The notes under the pieces were generated by a model. It was not told the origin of the DNA, did no database searches, and was given only the letters and a program-made list of their open reading frames with translations. Below are positions 1-5,469 of a stretch of 30,615 bases of DNA, piece after piece (position 1 is the first letter of the stretch; the number at the start of each line of letters is the position of its first letter). Both the position numbers and the translations under genes were made by a program. The stretch is taken from NCBI GenBank assembly GCA_964643725.1, contig CAZXTL010000026.1, positions 1 to 30,615 of the forward strand, given 5' to 3'. The stretch is from DYQY01 sp964643725 (lineage in GTDB: Bacteria > Margulisbacteria > Riflemargulisbacteria > GWF2-35-9 > DYQY01).

Positions 1-118
1 GCCGAGAGAGCAAAATGCAGCCCCCCACCTGACGGGCGGTCAAGGGGTGGCTCGCCAAGTCCCCCACCTGACGGGCGGTCAAGGGGTGGCTCGCAAAGTC
101 CCCCACCTGACGGGCGGT
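1..118. repeat. Left copy of 118-bp terminal overlap (circular genome)
   Basis: The first 118 bases match positions 30498-30615 with a single difference (C at 56 versus A at 30553). An open reading frame crosses the junction without a frame change. The simplest reading is that the contig is a circular molecule of about 30,497 bp cut inside a repeat. A true short terminal redundancy is possible, but the break lying inside a 39-bp tandem repeat suggests an assembly break. Confidence 0.85.
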
Positions 119-622
119 AAAGAACAAATCGTTAGTGTCGATGCGCCGCCAAGTCCCCCACCTGACGGGCGGTCAAGGGGTGGCTCGCAAAGTGCAGCGC
201 TAACTGAATGGTTCCGCGCATTATCTGACCGCCTCCGGTTCACAAAAGTATGTTGCGGAGACTGGATGCGCGTCATGTCTCCGTGTTGCACCTTTGGGCA
301 GGGCGTTACTGGCGTTTTGCTTGACCCGCCCTATGACGCCGAAAAGCACGATGATGTTTATGGCGAAATGTCCAGAGGCGTTTCCGGAGCGGTTAGGGAA
401 TGGGCGCTTGCCGCCGGGGACAACCCGCTCCTGAGAATCGCGCTGTGCGGCTATGAGGGGGAACACGCTATGCCTGATTCGTGGGAGTGCGTGGCGTGGA
501 AAGCTGGCGGTGGATACGGAAATCAAAGCGGCAACCAAAACGCCAAGCGCGAGCGGATCTGGTTTTCGCCCGCGTGCATCCGGCCCGACAAGGTGCACGT
601 TCAGGGAGGGCTGGCGATATGA
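1..622 (+). CDS. DNA adenine methylase (Dam/D12 class), C-terminal part
   Basis: This is the 3' part of a gene that starts at 30106 and crosses the contig join; the coding frame begins at base 2. It transfers a methyl group from S-adenosylmethionine to adenine N6. The catalytic DPPY motif is at 323-334. Just before it is a stretch (EWFRALSDRLR, then VCCGDW) that I recall from phage Dam-like enzymes. The frame runs through a minisatellite encoding PHLTGGQGVARKV repeats (22-118), then the same DNA repeat in another frame (155-193). Joined across the ends the protein would be about 337 residues, a normal size for the class. It is the last clear gene of the early operon and probably modifies phage DNA against restriction. 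The repeat number may be wrong in the assembly. Confidence 0.85.
   Translation, partial: PREQNAAPHLTGGQGVARQVPHLTGGQGVARKVPHLTGGKEQIVSVDAPPSPPPDGRSRGGSQSAALTEWFRALSDRLRFTKVCCGDWMRVMSPCCTFGQGVTGVLLDPPYDAEKHDDVYGEMSRGVSGAVREWALAAGDNPLLRIALCGYEGEHAMPDSWECVAWKAGGGYGNQSGNQNAKRERIWFSPACIRPDKVHVQGGLAI
22..193 (+). repeat. 39-bp minisatellite within the adenine methylase gene
   Basis: Copies: 22-60, 61-99, a 19-bp partial copy at 100-118, then a 36-bp unique spacer and another full copy at 155-193. Bases 53-99 and 147-193 are identical over 47 bp, but their offset is 94, so the last copy is read in a different frame. The first copies encode PHLTGGQGVARKV, the last SPPPDGRSRGGSQ. Each unit can form an imperfect hairpin around TGAC-GGGCG-GTCA. 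Confidence 0.9.
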
Positions 623-843
623 AAACGGGCGCAAAAAACACAGGTGAAAAAACCACAACTATTTCATTGACTCCGGTGCGTCACGCTGTTACGTCTCGCT
701 TTTATAGGGGACGGAATCCTCTTGAAAGGCGTGAGAGTTTGAACTATTGTTTCCAGCATTGGCTCCATACTTGGCTAGGGGTTCTTACGCGCCCCAATTC
801 CGTAGCCCTGTATGGAGCCTTTTTCATTGGTGCAATGCCATGA
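619..843 (+). CDS. Possible small ORF, 74 aa, doubtful
   Basis: An ATG at 619 overlaps the methylase stop (ATGA) with a GGAGGG upstream, and the frame stays open to 843. The predicted product is basic, matches no family I know, and its last third is encoded by a strong stem-loop (761-819). It more likely marks the end of the early operon than a real protein. Apart from this and the stem-loop, I see nothing convincing in 623-839. Confidence 0.25.
   Translation: MKTGAKNTGEKTTTISLTPVRHAVTSRFYRGRNPLERRESLNYCFQHWLHTWLGVLTRPNSVALYGAFFIGAMP
761..825 (+). terminator. Large stem-loop with T tract; terminator or structured RNA
   Basis: GGCTCCATAC (761-770) pairs perfectly with GTATGGAGCC (810-819), followed by TTTTT (820-824). 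Inside are nested GGCTA/TAGCC (773-777 with 803-807) and GGGG/CCCC (778-781 with 792-795) helices. The outer helix plus T tract fits a Rho-independent terminator for the early operon, though the 39-nt interior is longer and more structured than usual. It sits 15 nt before the next gene, so it could also act as an attenuator. Confidence 0.65.
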
Positions 844-1586
844 GAATCCGCAGCGTTAAGCCTGAGTTTTGGAAGTCTGAATCAAACGGAAAGCTCTCGC
901 ACTCTGCCAGGCTTTTGTTCATAGGCCTGTTTAATCACGCGGATGATGAAGGCGTATTCCGAGCCGCGCCAGCCTTGATACGGGCAGAGATATTTCCGTA
1001 TGACGACATAACGCTAGAAGGCATTACCGTACTACTACGGGAGCTCTCCGGTAGCAGTCACAAGGTGGTACTGTACACCGGTCCAGACGGCGACCGATAC
1101 GGATTTATCCCATCATTCAAAGCTCATCAGGTCATAAACAAGCCTTTGGCGTCCAAACTTCCAAAACCTCCGGAAAATTGGGCTGATTCGCAAATTCATG
1201 TAGCAGTACCGGAGGACTCCGGTAGCGCTACGGTAGGACTACGGGTAGGAATGGAAGGGAAGGGAAAGGAAAAGGAAGGGATATATATGGGTGTCGAGAC
1301 ACCCGGTGTTGTTGAGAAGAAGGCTTTTCAATATCCGGACGACTTTGCCGCCTTTTGGGAAGCCTACCCCCTCATCCGGCGCAAGGACAAGTTGGGTGCT
1401 TTCCGCAAGTGGGCAACCCTCAAGAAAAACGGACTGCTACCGCCCCTTGAGAAGATCCTGCAAGCCGTTGAAAGTCAAAAGCACAGCCAAGCATGGCGCA
1501 AGGATGGCGGGCAGTACATTCCCGGTCCCGAGGTTTGGCTGTATAAAGGCCGGTGGGATGATTACGAGGAAAGGGATGAGCGGTGA
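840..1586 (+). CDS. Phage replication initiator-like protein
   Basis: This 248-aa protein begins with MRIRSVKPEFWKSE and LSHSARLLFIGLFNHADDEG, a pattern known from phage replication proteins with a winged-helix N-terminus (lambda O / DnaD-like). The C-terminal part (FAAFWEAYP, then KWATLKKNG, then KDGGQYIPGPEVWLYKGRWDD) is shared by many phage replication or helicase-loader proteins. The start is ATG 840; a longer in-frame start at 747 lies inside the stem-loop and is unlikely. It would bind the phage origin and recruit host replication enzymes. The middle of the gene carries palindromes and a polypurine tract that could be the origin. No phage helicase is seen nearby, so host DnaB is probably used. 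Confidence 0.65.
   Translation: MRIRSVKPEFWKSESNGKLSHSARLLFIGLFNHADDEGVFRAAPALIRAEIFPYDDITLEGITVLLRELSGSSHKVVLYTGPDGDRYGFIPSFKAHQVINKPLASKLPKPPENWADSQIHVAVPEDSGSATVGLRVGMEGKGKEKEGIYMGVETPGVVEKKAFQYPDDFAAFWEAYPLIRRKDKLGAFRKWATLKKNGLLPPLEKILQAVESQKHSQAWRKDGGQYIPGPEVWLYKGRWDDYEERDER
1046..1290. other. Candidate replication origin inside the initiator gene
   Basis: Within the initiator gene, CTCCGGTAGC occurs twice (about 1046 and 1217). There is a perfect inverted repeat TACCGGAG-GA-CTCCGGTA (1207-1224) and a palindrome GTAGCGCTAC (1222-1231), then a purine-only run (about 1250-1280) and ATATATAT. Origins nested in initiator genes are known from lambda. This is an inference from repeat density. 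Confidence 0.3.
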
Positions 1587-2002
1587 AATACGACAGAATC
1601 TATAAATCGCCGTCAAAACGGGACCGGGCCGTCTGGGAGGACTTGTGGCCGGAAGAGGGCGAGAACTGGAAACCGAACAGGGAAGACGCTGTCGCCATTT
1701 GCCGGTTTGCCGTGTGCGGCCTGTACGAGCAGGAGCAGCTCGCGGCAAAGCCTAGGATGCAAGAGCGCGATCCGGTTACGGGGAAGGCCAAGTCAAGCGC
1801 ACCCTCCACGCCGGCCTACTCGATTTCATCCGTCACCGGCTTTACCTCGTCCGAAATAACCCTGATCACGATTGACCTTGCGCGTTCTGTCCAAGTTGCC
1901 CGTGAGGTGATGAAGCACGCAAGCGAGCAGAACAACGAATGGACCTGGGCCAGGTCGAGGGAAATGCTGTTTCAGCGCCTTAGCCGTAGGGGTGCGGCAT
2001 GA
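1583..2002 (+). CDS. Hypothetical protein, 139 aa
   Basis: A GTG start at 1583 overlaps the initiator stop (GTGA), so the two are translationally coupled. The product has a charged N-terminus (KYDRIYKSPSKRDRAVWEDLWPEE), a Ser/Thr-rich middle and a helical C-terminus. I recognise no domain. Its place next to the initiator suggests a replication accessory role, but nothing in the sequence proves it. Confidence 0.7.
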   Translation: MKYDRIYKSPSKRDRAVWEDLWPEEGENWKPNREDAVAICRFAVCGLYEQEQLAAKPRMQERDPVTGKAKSSAPSTPAYSISSVTGFTSSEITLITIDLARSVQVAREVMKHASEQNNEWTWARSREMLFQRLSRRGAA

Positions 2003-2148
2003 GCACGGCCAATGGCGAATACGCCTTCCTGGGGCAACGTGAGGCCATCCGTGCCGCTTGCATCGAGGCGGGGTCAAAGGACGCCGAACGGGATGCGGAT
2101 GAGGTCATGTGGCAGGGCAAGGAAGCGATTATGCGGGGTGGGAAGTGA
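1999..2148 (+). CDS. Small hypothetical protein, 49 aa
   Basis: ATG 1999 overlaps the previous stop (ATGA), and the frame ends in TGA at 2146-2148, which overlaps the next gene's GTG. The peptide begins MSTANGEYAFLGQREAIRAAC and is mostly helical and charged. The stop/start overlaps at both ends are the main evidence that it is translated. No function is recognised. Confidence 0.6.
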   Translation: MSTANGEYAFLGQREAIRAACIEAGSKDAERDADEVMWQGKEAIMRGGK

Positions 2149-2402
2149 AACAGTGCGAACAATGCGGACAGCCGGCGCCCGAGTGGGGCAAGTGCTACGA
2201 CTGCGGGAAGGTGTGCTGCCGGGCGTGTAAGCCCGCGGGTTACCATCTGTGCCTGAAATGCTGGAACACGGAGGACGGGATGGAAGCGGACAAGGATCTG
2301 AAGGAATCCTGCGCCCTTGAGCACTGGGCGGACCAAAAGCGGGCGGAAATGCGGGACGGGGAGCGGGATAACGCGGGACGGCGGATAAAGGAGGCAAGGT
2401 GA
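2145..2402 (+). CDS. Small cysteine-rich zinc-binding protein, 85 aa
   Basis: GTG 2145 overlaps the previous stop. The first 40 residues contain CEQCG, CYDCG, CCRAC and CLKCW pairs, a typical double zinc-knuckle arrangement (about eight cysteines). The C-terminal half is acidic and helical without cysteines. It could bind nucleic acid or act as a protein adaptor. It lies directly upstream of the cytosine methyltransferase, and the Shine-Dalgarno of that gene lies in its 3' end (AAAGGAGG, 2387-2394). Confidence 0.7.
   Translation: MKQCEQCGQPAPEWGKCYDCGKVCCRACKPAGYHLCLKCWNTEDGMEADKDLKESCALEHWADQKRAEMRDGERDNAGRRIKEAR
2387..2394 (+). promoter_or_regulatory. Shine-Dalgarno shared by two overlapping genes
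   Basis: AAAGGAGG lies 4 nt before GTG 2399 and 8 nt before ATG 2403. The second start is in a different frame and has the better spacing. One ribosome-binding site therefore probably serves both overlapping genes. Confidence 0.6.
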
Positions 2403-3109
2403 ATGAGCTGGCACTATTCGCGGGCGCTGGTTTTGGCTTACTCGGAACGAGGTTGCTTGGATGGAATCCCGTCTGCGCTGTTGAACTCGACGAGTACGCA
2501 AGGAGCGTGTTGGTCGCCAGACAAAACGATGGATGTCTGGAACCCTTCCCGATTTGGGATGACGTTCGCACCTTTAACGGGCGTGACTGGCGCGGGATTG
2601 TTGACGTTGTTTCGGGTGGCTTCCCTTGCCAAGACATTGCCTGTTGCGGACTTGGAGCCGGAATCGAGGGAGAGCAATCAGGGCTATGGAAAGAAATGGC
2701 CCGCATCATTGGCGAAGTACGACCCCGTTACGTTGTCATTGAAAACTCATCAGCACTTGCTTTTCGGGGAGGGGTTAGAGTCATTGCAGACCTTGCCTCC
2801 TTGGGGTGTAATGCGGAATGGGGAGTTATACCGGCAACGTGCGTTGGTGCGCCCCACCAAAGGGCCAGGATGTGGATTGTGGCCGACTCCAAGCGGAACG
2901 AGCAATCACGGATCGAATCACGTTTCTGGCGTCCTGCAAGAATGGGGAGGGTCCAGCAATCCTTTCCGTGGGACAGAACTCCAGAATGTGCGTTGCGCGA
3001 GCTTCGAGGAGTGGATGATGGGCGCTCCTACGGGGTGGACAGACTTGACTGCATCCGTAACGCACAGGTTCCGGCAGTGGTTAAGCTCGCATGGGAGGTG
3101 CTGACATGA
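2399..3109 (+). CDS. DNA cytosine-5 methyltransferase
   Basis: This 236-aa protein carries C5-methyltransferase motifs in order: motif I FAGAGFG (7-13, SAM binding), motif IV GGFPCQDI with catalytic Cys77, motif VI IENSS (Glu115), motif VIII QRARMW (154-159), and a motif X-like RNAQVP (220-225) where GNGQVP is usual. It methylates cytosine at C5 using SAM, probably protecting phage DNA from restriction. At 236 aa it is shorter than usual family members (over 300), with a very short target-recognition stretch between motifs VIII and X. The start is GTG 2399, overlapping the previous stop. Its whole length except a few bases is also open in another frame as a second protein (2403-3104), which may supply a missing part of the enzyme. 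Confidence 0.9.
   Translation: MNELALFAGAGFGLLGTRLLGWNPVCAVELDEYARSVLVARQNDGCLEPFPIWDDVRTFNGRDWRGIVDVVSGGFPCQDIACCGLGAGIEGEQSGLWKEMARIIGEVRPRYVVIENSSALAFRGGVRVIADLASLGCNAEWGVIPATCVGAPHQRARMWIVADSKRNEQSRIESRFWRPARMGRVQQSFPWDRTPECALRELRGVDDGRSYGVDRLDCIRNAQVPAVVKLAWEVLT
2403..3104 (+). CDS. Overlapping-frame protein, candidate methyltransferase partner
   Basis: This 233-aa ORF lies wholly inside the methyltransferase gene in another forward frame. It is not a random shadow: it begins MSWHYSRAL, then has SRFGMTFAPLTG (49-60), GKKWPASLAKYDP (96-108), LPPWGVMRNGELY (131-143), LWPTPSG (159-165) and EEWMMGAPTGWTDL (202-215). I recall these as signatures of a phage protein family found beside cytosine methyltransferases, and the last resembles a C-terminal segment of such enzymes. 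Precedent: M.EcoHK31I, as I recall, needs two polypeptides, the smaller encoded in an alternative frame within the larger one's gene. Its ATG lies 8 nt from AAAGGAGG. It may be the second subunit or target-recognition partner; the function is inferred. Confidence 0.75.
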   Translation: MSWHYSRALVLAYSERGCLDGIPSALLNSTSTQGACWSPDKTMDVWNPSRFGMTFAPLTGVTGAGLLTLFRVASLAKTLPVADLEPESRESNQGYGKKWPASLAKYDPVTLSLKTHQHLLFGEGLESLQTLPPWGVMRNGELYRQRALVRPTKGPGCGLWPTPSGTSNHGSNHVSGVLQEWGGSSNPFRGTELQNVRCASFEEWMMGAPTGWTDLTASVTHRFRQWLSSHGRC

Positions 3110-3134
3110 ACGGAAGAAGAGTAAGGGAGTCCAC

Positions 3135-3233
3135 ATGACCATCCTCGCAATCATAGGAGCCGGAACGCTGGCATTCGCGGCGTTTGGAGTTTGGGCGATA
3201 TATTTTTCAAAATGGCTCGGGCCGAAATCGTAG
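3135..3233 (+). CDS. Tiny single-pass membrane protein, 32 aa
   Basis: ATG 3135 follows AAGGGAG at a good distance, and the frame ends with TAG at 3231-3233. Almost the whole peptide is one hydrophobic helix (TILAIIGAGTLAFAAFGVWAIYF) followed by SKWLGPKS. It lies between the methyltransferase and the coiled-coil gene. The function is unknown. Confidence 0.5.
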   Translation: MTILAIIGAGTLAFAAFGVWAIYFSKWLGPKS

Positions 3234-3241
3234 GAGGAAAG

Positions 3242-3805
3242 ATGAGCTGCGAACATTCGACTAATGCCAATACATGCGAGGCGTGCCTGCGGAAACGGCA
3301 TGAAGCGGCGATGAGCAAGACGCCAAGAACGGATGCAGGTGCTTTTGAAGTGTGGACAAAAGACTTTGGAAACGTCGAGGTTGTTTTGATCGACGACGCC
3401 CGCACCCTGGAGCTTGAGCTTGCCGAATCCCAGCGCTACGTGCGGATTTACGGCGCGGAAGTCAAGGAGCGGAACGCGCTGCTAGACGTGCGGGACAGGG
3501 AGCTTGCCGCGGCGCGGTCCGAGCTGGAGAAGGTCAAGGGGGAGAGGGATGAGGCGCGGGAGGAAGCGGCGACTTTTGAAATGATAGGTGATGACATGAT
3601 CTGCCTTTACGGCGAGAGCAACGCCGCCCTCTCCACCCTCCGCGCCCGTCTCTCGTCCGGCGTGAAAGGCCGCATCATCGAGGCTGGCAACCTTGAGGCG
3701 ACGGGCAAGCCGGGGCTGCTCATCGAATCGACGGTTGACGAGTTGCGGGGCAAGGCGTGGATTGGGGAGTGTGTTGTGTTGAAGGAAACAGGAAAGGACG
3801 GGTGA
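3242..3805 (+). CDS. Coiled-coil phage protein, 187 aa
   Basis: ATG 3242 follows GGAGGAAAG, an excellent Shine-Dalgarno. The N-terminus has CEHSTNANTCEACLRKRHEA, which may bind a metal. From residue 24 the sequence (MSKTPRTDAGAF) resembles common phage proteins of unknown role. Residues about 55-110 form a long charged coiled coil, and the C-terminus ends VLKETGKDG. The last bases (GGAAAGGACGGGTGATATGG, 3791-3810) recur after the next gene. No enzymatic motif is seen. Confidence 0.7.
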   Translation: MSCEHSTNANTCEACLRKRHEAAMSKTPRTDAGAFEVWTKDFGNVEVVLIDDARTLELELAESQRYVRIYGAEVKERNALLDVRDRELAAARSELEKVKGERDEAREEAATFEMIGDDMICLYGESNAALSTLRARLSSGVKGRIIEAGNLEATGKPGLLIESTVDELRGKAWIGECVVLKETGKDG

Positions 3806-3810
3806 TATGG
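3791..3810 (+). repeat. 20-bp direct repeat at gene junction, copy 1
   Basis: This copy spans the stop of the coiled-coil gene and the start of the pentapeptide gene. The second copy (4272-4291) differs by one base and spans the stop of the pentapeptide gene and the next start. The two copies bracket exactly one gene. Confidence 0.75.
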
Positions 3811-4286
3811 ACAAGCAAGAGCTGGTGGCGATTTTGGAGAAGCATGTCAAGTGGTTGCGCGATGAGGACGGGGGCGGCAAGGCGGACCTGAGCGGCGCGG
3901 ACCTGAGAGGCACGGACCTGAGCGGTGCGAACCTGAACGGTGCGAACCTGAGAAGCGCGAACCTGAACGGTGCGGACCTGAGCGGTGCGGACCTGAGCTA
4001 CGCGAACCTGAACGGTGCGGACCTGAGCTACGCGAACCTGAACGGTGCGAACCTGAGAAGCGCGGACCTGAGCGGCGCGAACCTGGATTACTCAAGTGGC
4101 ATTCCGATGCATTGCGGCGGGTCAAAATTCACAACCGACATGAAGTTAATCCGGCAAGTGCTGGCGCATCTCGCAACGCTGAAATGCGATGATCCGGCGT
4201 GGGGTCCACTACGCGAGGCGATTATGCCGGAAGCGGCTAAGTCACATCGGGCGCATGACTTGGGATTAACCGGAAAGGACGGCTGA
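3807..4286 (+). CDS. Pentapeptide-repeat protein
   Basis: The 159-aa product has a short helical N-terminus (KQELVAILEKHVKWL), then about 13 pentapeptide units of A(D/N)LxG type at residues 28-95, and a C-terminal tail that includes a helical stretch (LIRQVLAHLATLK). Pentapeptides fold into a right-handed quadrilateral beta-helix that can mimic DNA or act as a binding scaffold; phage examples are mostly uncharacterised. At DNA level the units form recent duplications, including a perfect 30-bp tandem copy. The gene is flanked by 20-bp direct repeats at its stop and start, suggesting acquisition as a cassette. A DNA-mimic, anti-host role is possible but unproven. Confidence 0.85.
   Translation: MDKQELVAILEKHVKWLRDEDGGGKADLSGADLRGTDLSGANLNGANLRSANLNGADLSGADLSYANLNGADLSYANLNGANLRSADLSGANLDYSSGIPMHCGGSKFTTDMKLIRQVLAHLATLKCDDPAWGPLREAIMPEAAKSHRAHDLGLTGKDG
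3986..4045 (+). repeat. Perfect 30-bp tandem duplication in pentapeptide gene
   Basis: Bases 3986-4015 and 4016-4045 are identical, each encoding two pentapeptides. The exact match, including third positions, points to a recent duplication or active slippage. Confidence 0.9.
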
Positions 4287-4291
4287 TATGG
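4272..4291 (+). repeat. 20-bp direct repeat at gene junction, copy 2
   Basis: Nineteen of 20 bases match 3791-3810, in the same position relative to the stop (TGA) and following ATG. Confidence 0.75.
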
Positions 4292-4665
4292 GCGAGCATC
4301 CATTACTAGTCATTATTACAAACCTTCAGGCGCGGATTGACGCGGCGGAACAGCGGGTGGAGGAACTGGAGCGGGGTGTCAGGGAGGCGGTTGAACACGC
4401 AGAGGCGTGCGAGGAAATCACATCGCACTTTACGGTGTTGCTGTCGATCTTGCGCCCCCTGCTCTCACCCGCCAAGGAGCCCGCCAAGCCGCGCATCGCT
4501 CCCGACGAAATCCCGATTAAGCCGGAGCAAATGATGAAGGGCTGCACTGAAACCGAATGCGACAGATTTAACCAATGCTCTCACGCAAAAGAACACGCGG
4601 CAAGACCGTGGTGCCAAGACGGCACCGCCGCATGCCCCGCCTGCATCCCCGTGGAGGGCGCATGA
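4288..4665 (+). CDS. Coiled-coil and cysteine-rich protein, 125 aa
   Basis: ATG 4288 lies just after the pentapeptide stop. Residues 10-45 form a coiled coil (LQARIDAAEQRVEELERGV). The C-terminal third has six cysteines (GCTETECDRFNQCSHAKEH, then WCQDGTAACPACIP), which could bind zinc. No family is recognised. It is coupled to the next gene by an ATGA overlap. Confidence 0.65.
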   Translation: MGEHPLLVIITNLQARIDAAEQRVEELERGVREAVEHAEACEEITSHFTVLLSILRPLLSPAKEPAKPRIAPDEIPIKPEQMMKGCTETECDRFNQCSHAKEHAARPWCQDGTAACPACIPVEGA

Positions 4666-4871
4666 AAGAGACGTGCGGGACAAGCACCATCCGCAAGCGA
4701 TACACCCGCATCCGCAAGTGGGACGGCGGCTATGTGGCGCTCCTGACGGTCGGGTGCCAGACGTTCACAATCGCGCAAATCGGAACGCGAGCCGAGGCGC
4801 GATGGATGAGGGACATGCTGGCAAAGGCGTTGGAGAATCTTGTGAAGCAAGAGAAAGGCGGGGAGAAGTGA
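4662..4871 (+). CDS. Small hypothetical protein, 69 aa
   Basis: ATG 4662 overlaps the previous stop and follows GGAGGGCGC. The basic product contains IRKRYTRIRKWDGGYVALL and a helix EARWMRDMLAKALENLV, resembling a small phage fold of unknown function. The stop overlaps the next gene's GTG. A longer in-frame start at 4575 is unlikely because it would overlap the previous gene by 90 bases. Confidence 0.6.
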   Translation: MKETCGTSTIRKRYTRIRKWDGGYVALLTVGCQTFTIAQIGTRAEARWMRDMLAKALENLVKQEKGGEK

Positions 4872-5269
4872 GAGAGACATGCGAGCTGTGTAAGAGCGAG
4901 ATTTTTCACGCCGCCGATTGCAAGGCGTGCGCTAACGACGACTGCGCGTTAGGTCGCGCCATAGATGAGAATGCGTTCGACCGCATCCAGAAAGCCCTTG
5001 CCCTCCTGAAGCTGGTGGAGAGCGGGGAAGTCACCTTGATCAACACGGAGGAACTCAAGGCGTCCGCTTTGCCCGAGAACATGGCCACCATCAAGCGCAT
5101 GAGGGCGGGCGAGTCCGTGGAGGTGCGGAGGGTTGGAGGGGAGTGGCCATGCGTTTATATCTACGAAAACGGCTGGTGCATCATGGGCGTTCCCGAAAAT
5201 GATAGCGGAGAAGTATGCGACACATACATTGAAGCCGCCGCCGCCTGGAACGCGAGGGGTGGGGAGTGA
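4868..5269 (+). CDS. Cysteine-rich protein, possibly Lar-like
   Basis: GTG 4868 overlaps the previous stop. The N-terminus carries CELC, CKAC and CALG, a likely zinc site, and the C-terminus ends CDTYIEAAAAWNARG. The A-x-AWN-R ending is typical of Lar-type restriction-alleviation proteins, which reduce type I restriction. However, Lar proteins are usually about 60-80 aa with the zinc ribbon next to this ending, while here (133 aa) a helical segment and a beta-rich middle separate them. The Lar link is therefore tentative. It fits the nearby DNA methylases. Confidence 0.5.
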   Translation: MRETCELCKSEIFHAADCKACANDDCALGRAIDENAFDRIQKALALLKLVESGEVTLINTEELKASALPENMATIKRMRAGESVEVRRVGGEWPCVYIYENGWCIMGVPENDSGEVCDTYIEAAAAWNARGGE

Positions 5270-5469
5270 CCCCCGCCAATAAGCTCACGGTGGCAACCCT
5301 TGAGGACCGCGCAAGGGTCAGGCCGCCTGTGAGTGACCGCAAGGCATATCACGCATGGTGGAGGGCGATGGTGGAGCTTGGCAGGCCGGTCAGGGTGTTG
5401 AGCATGACGAGGAAGGCGAGGAAGGCGAGGATGAAAAGGGCTCTGCGGCTCGTGCTGATAAGGGGATAG
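5266..5469 (+). CDS. Small basic protein, 67 aa
   Basis: GTG 5266 overlaps the previous stop. The product is rich in Arg and Lys, especially in its C-terminal half (MTRKARKARMKRALRLVLIRG), so it may bind nucleic acid. It is the last gene before the terminase, where a small terminase subunit is often found, but it shows no recognisable terminase-small-subunit pattern. Moderate confidence that it is a gene, none for a function. Confidence 0.45.
   Translation: MTPANKLTVATLEDRARVRPPVSDRKAYHAWWRAMVELGRPVRVLSMTRKARKARMKRALRLVLIRG

Noticed and set aside
22..193. CRISPR array
   Set aside because: Units are directly adjacent with no unique spacers of regular length, are inside a coding frame, and no cas genes are present.
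3106..3138. Ten-codon ORF after the methyltransferase
   Set aside because: Too short and without features; the following membrane-protein ORF at 3135 has the ribosome-binding site.
3847..4125. Minus-strand Ser/Gly/Pro/His repeat protein
   Set aside because: It is the antisense image of the pentapeptide repeats.
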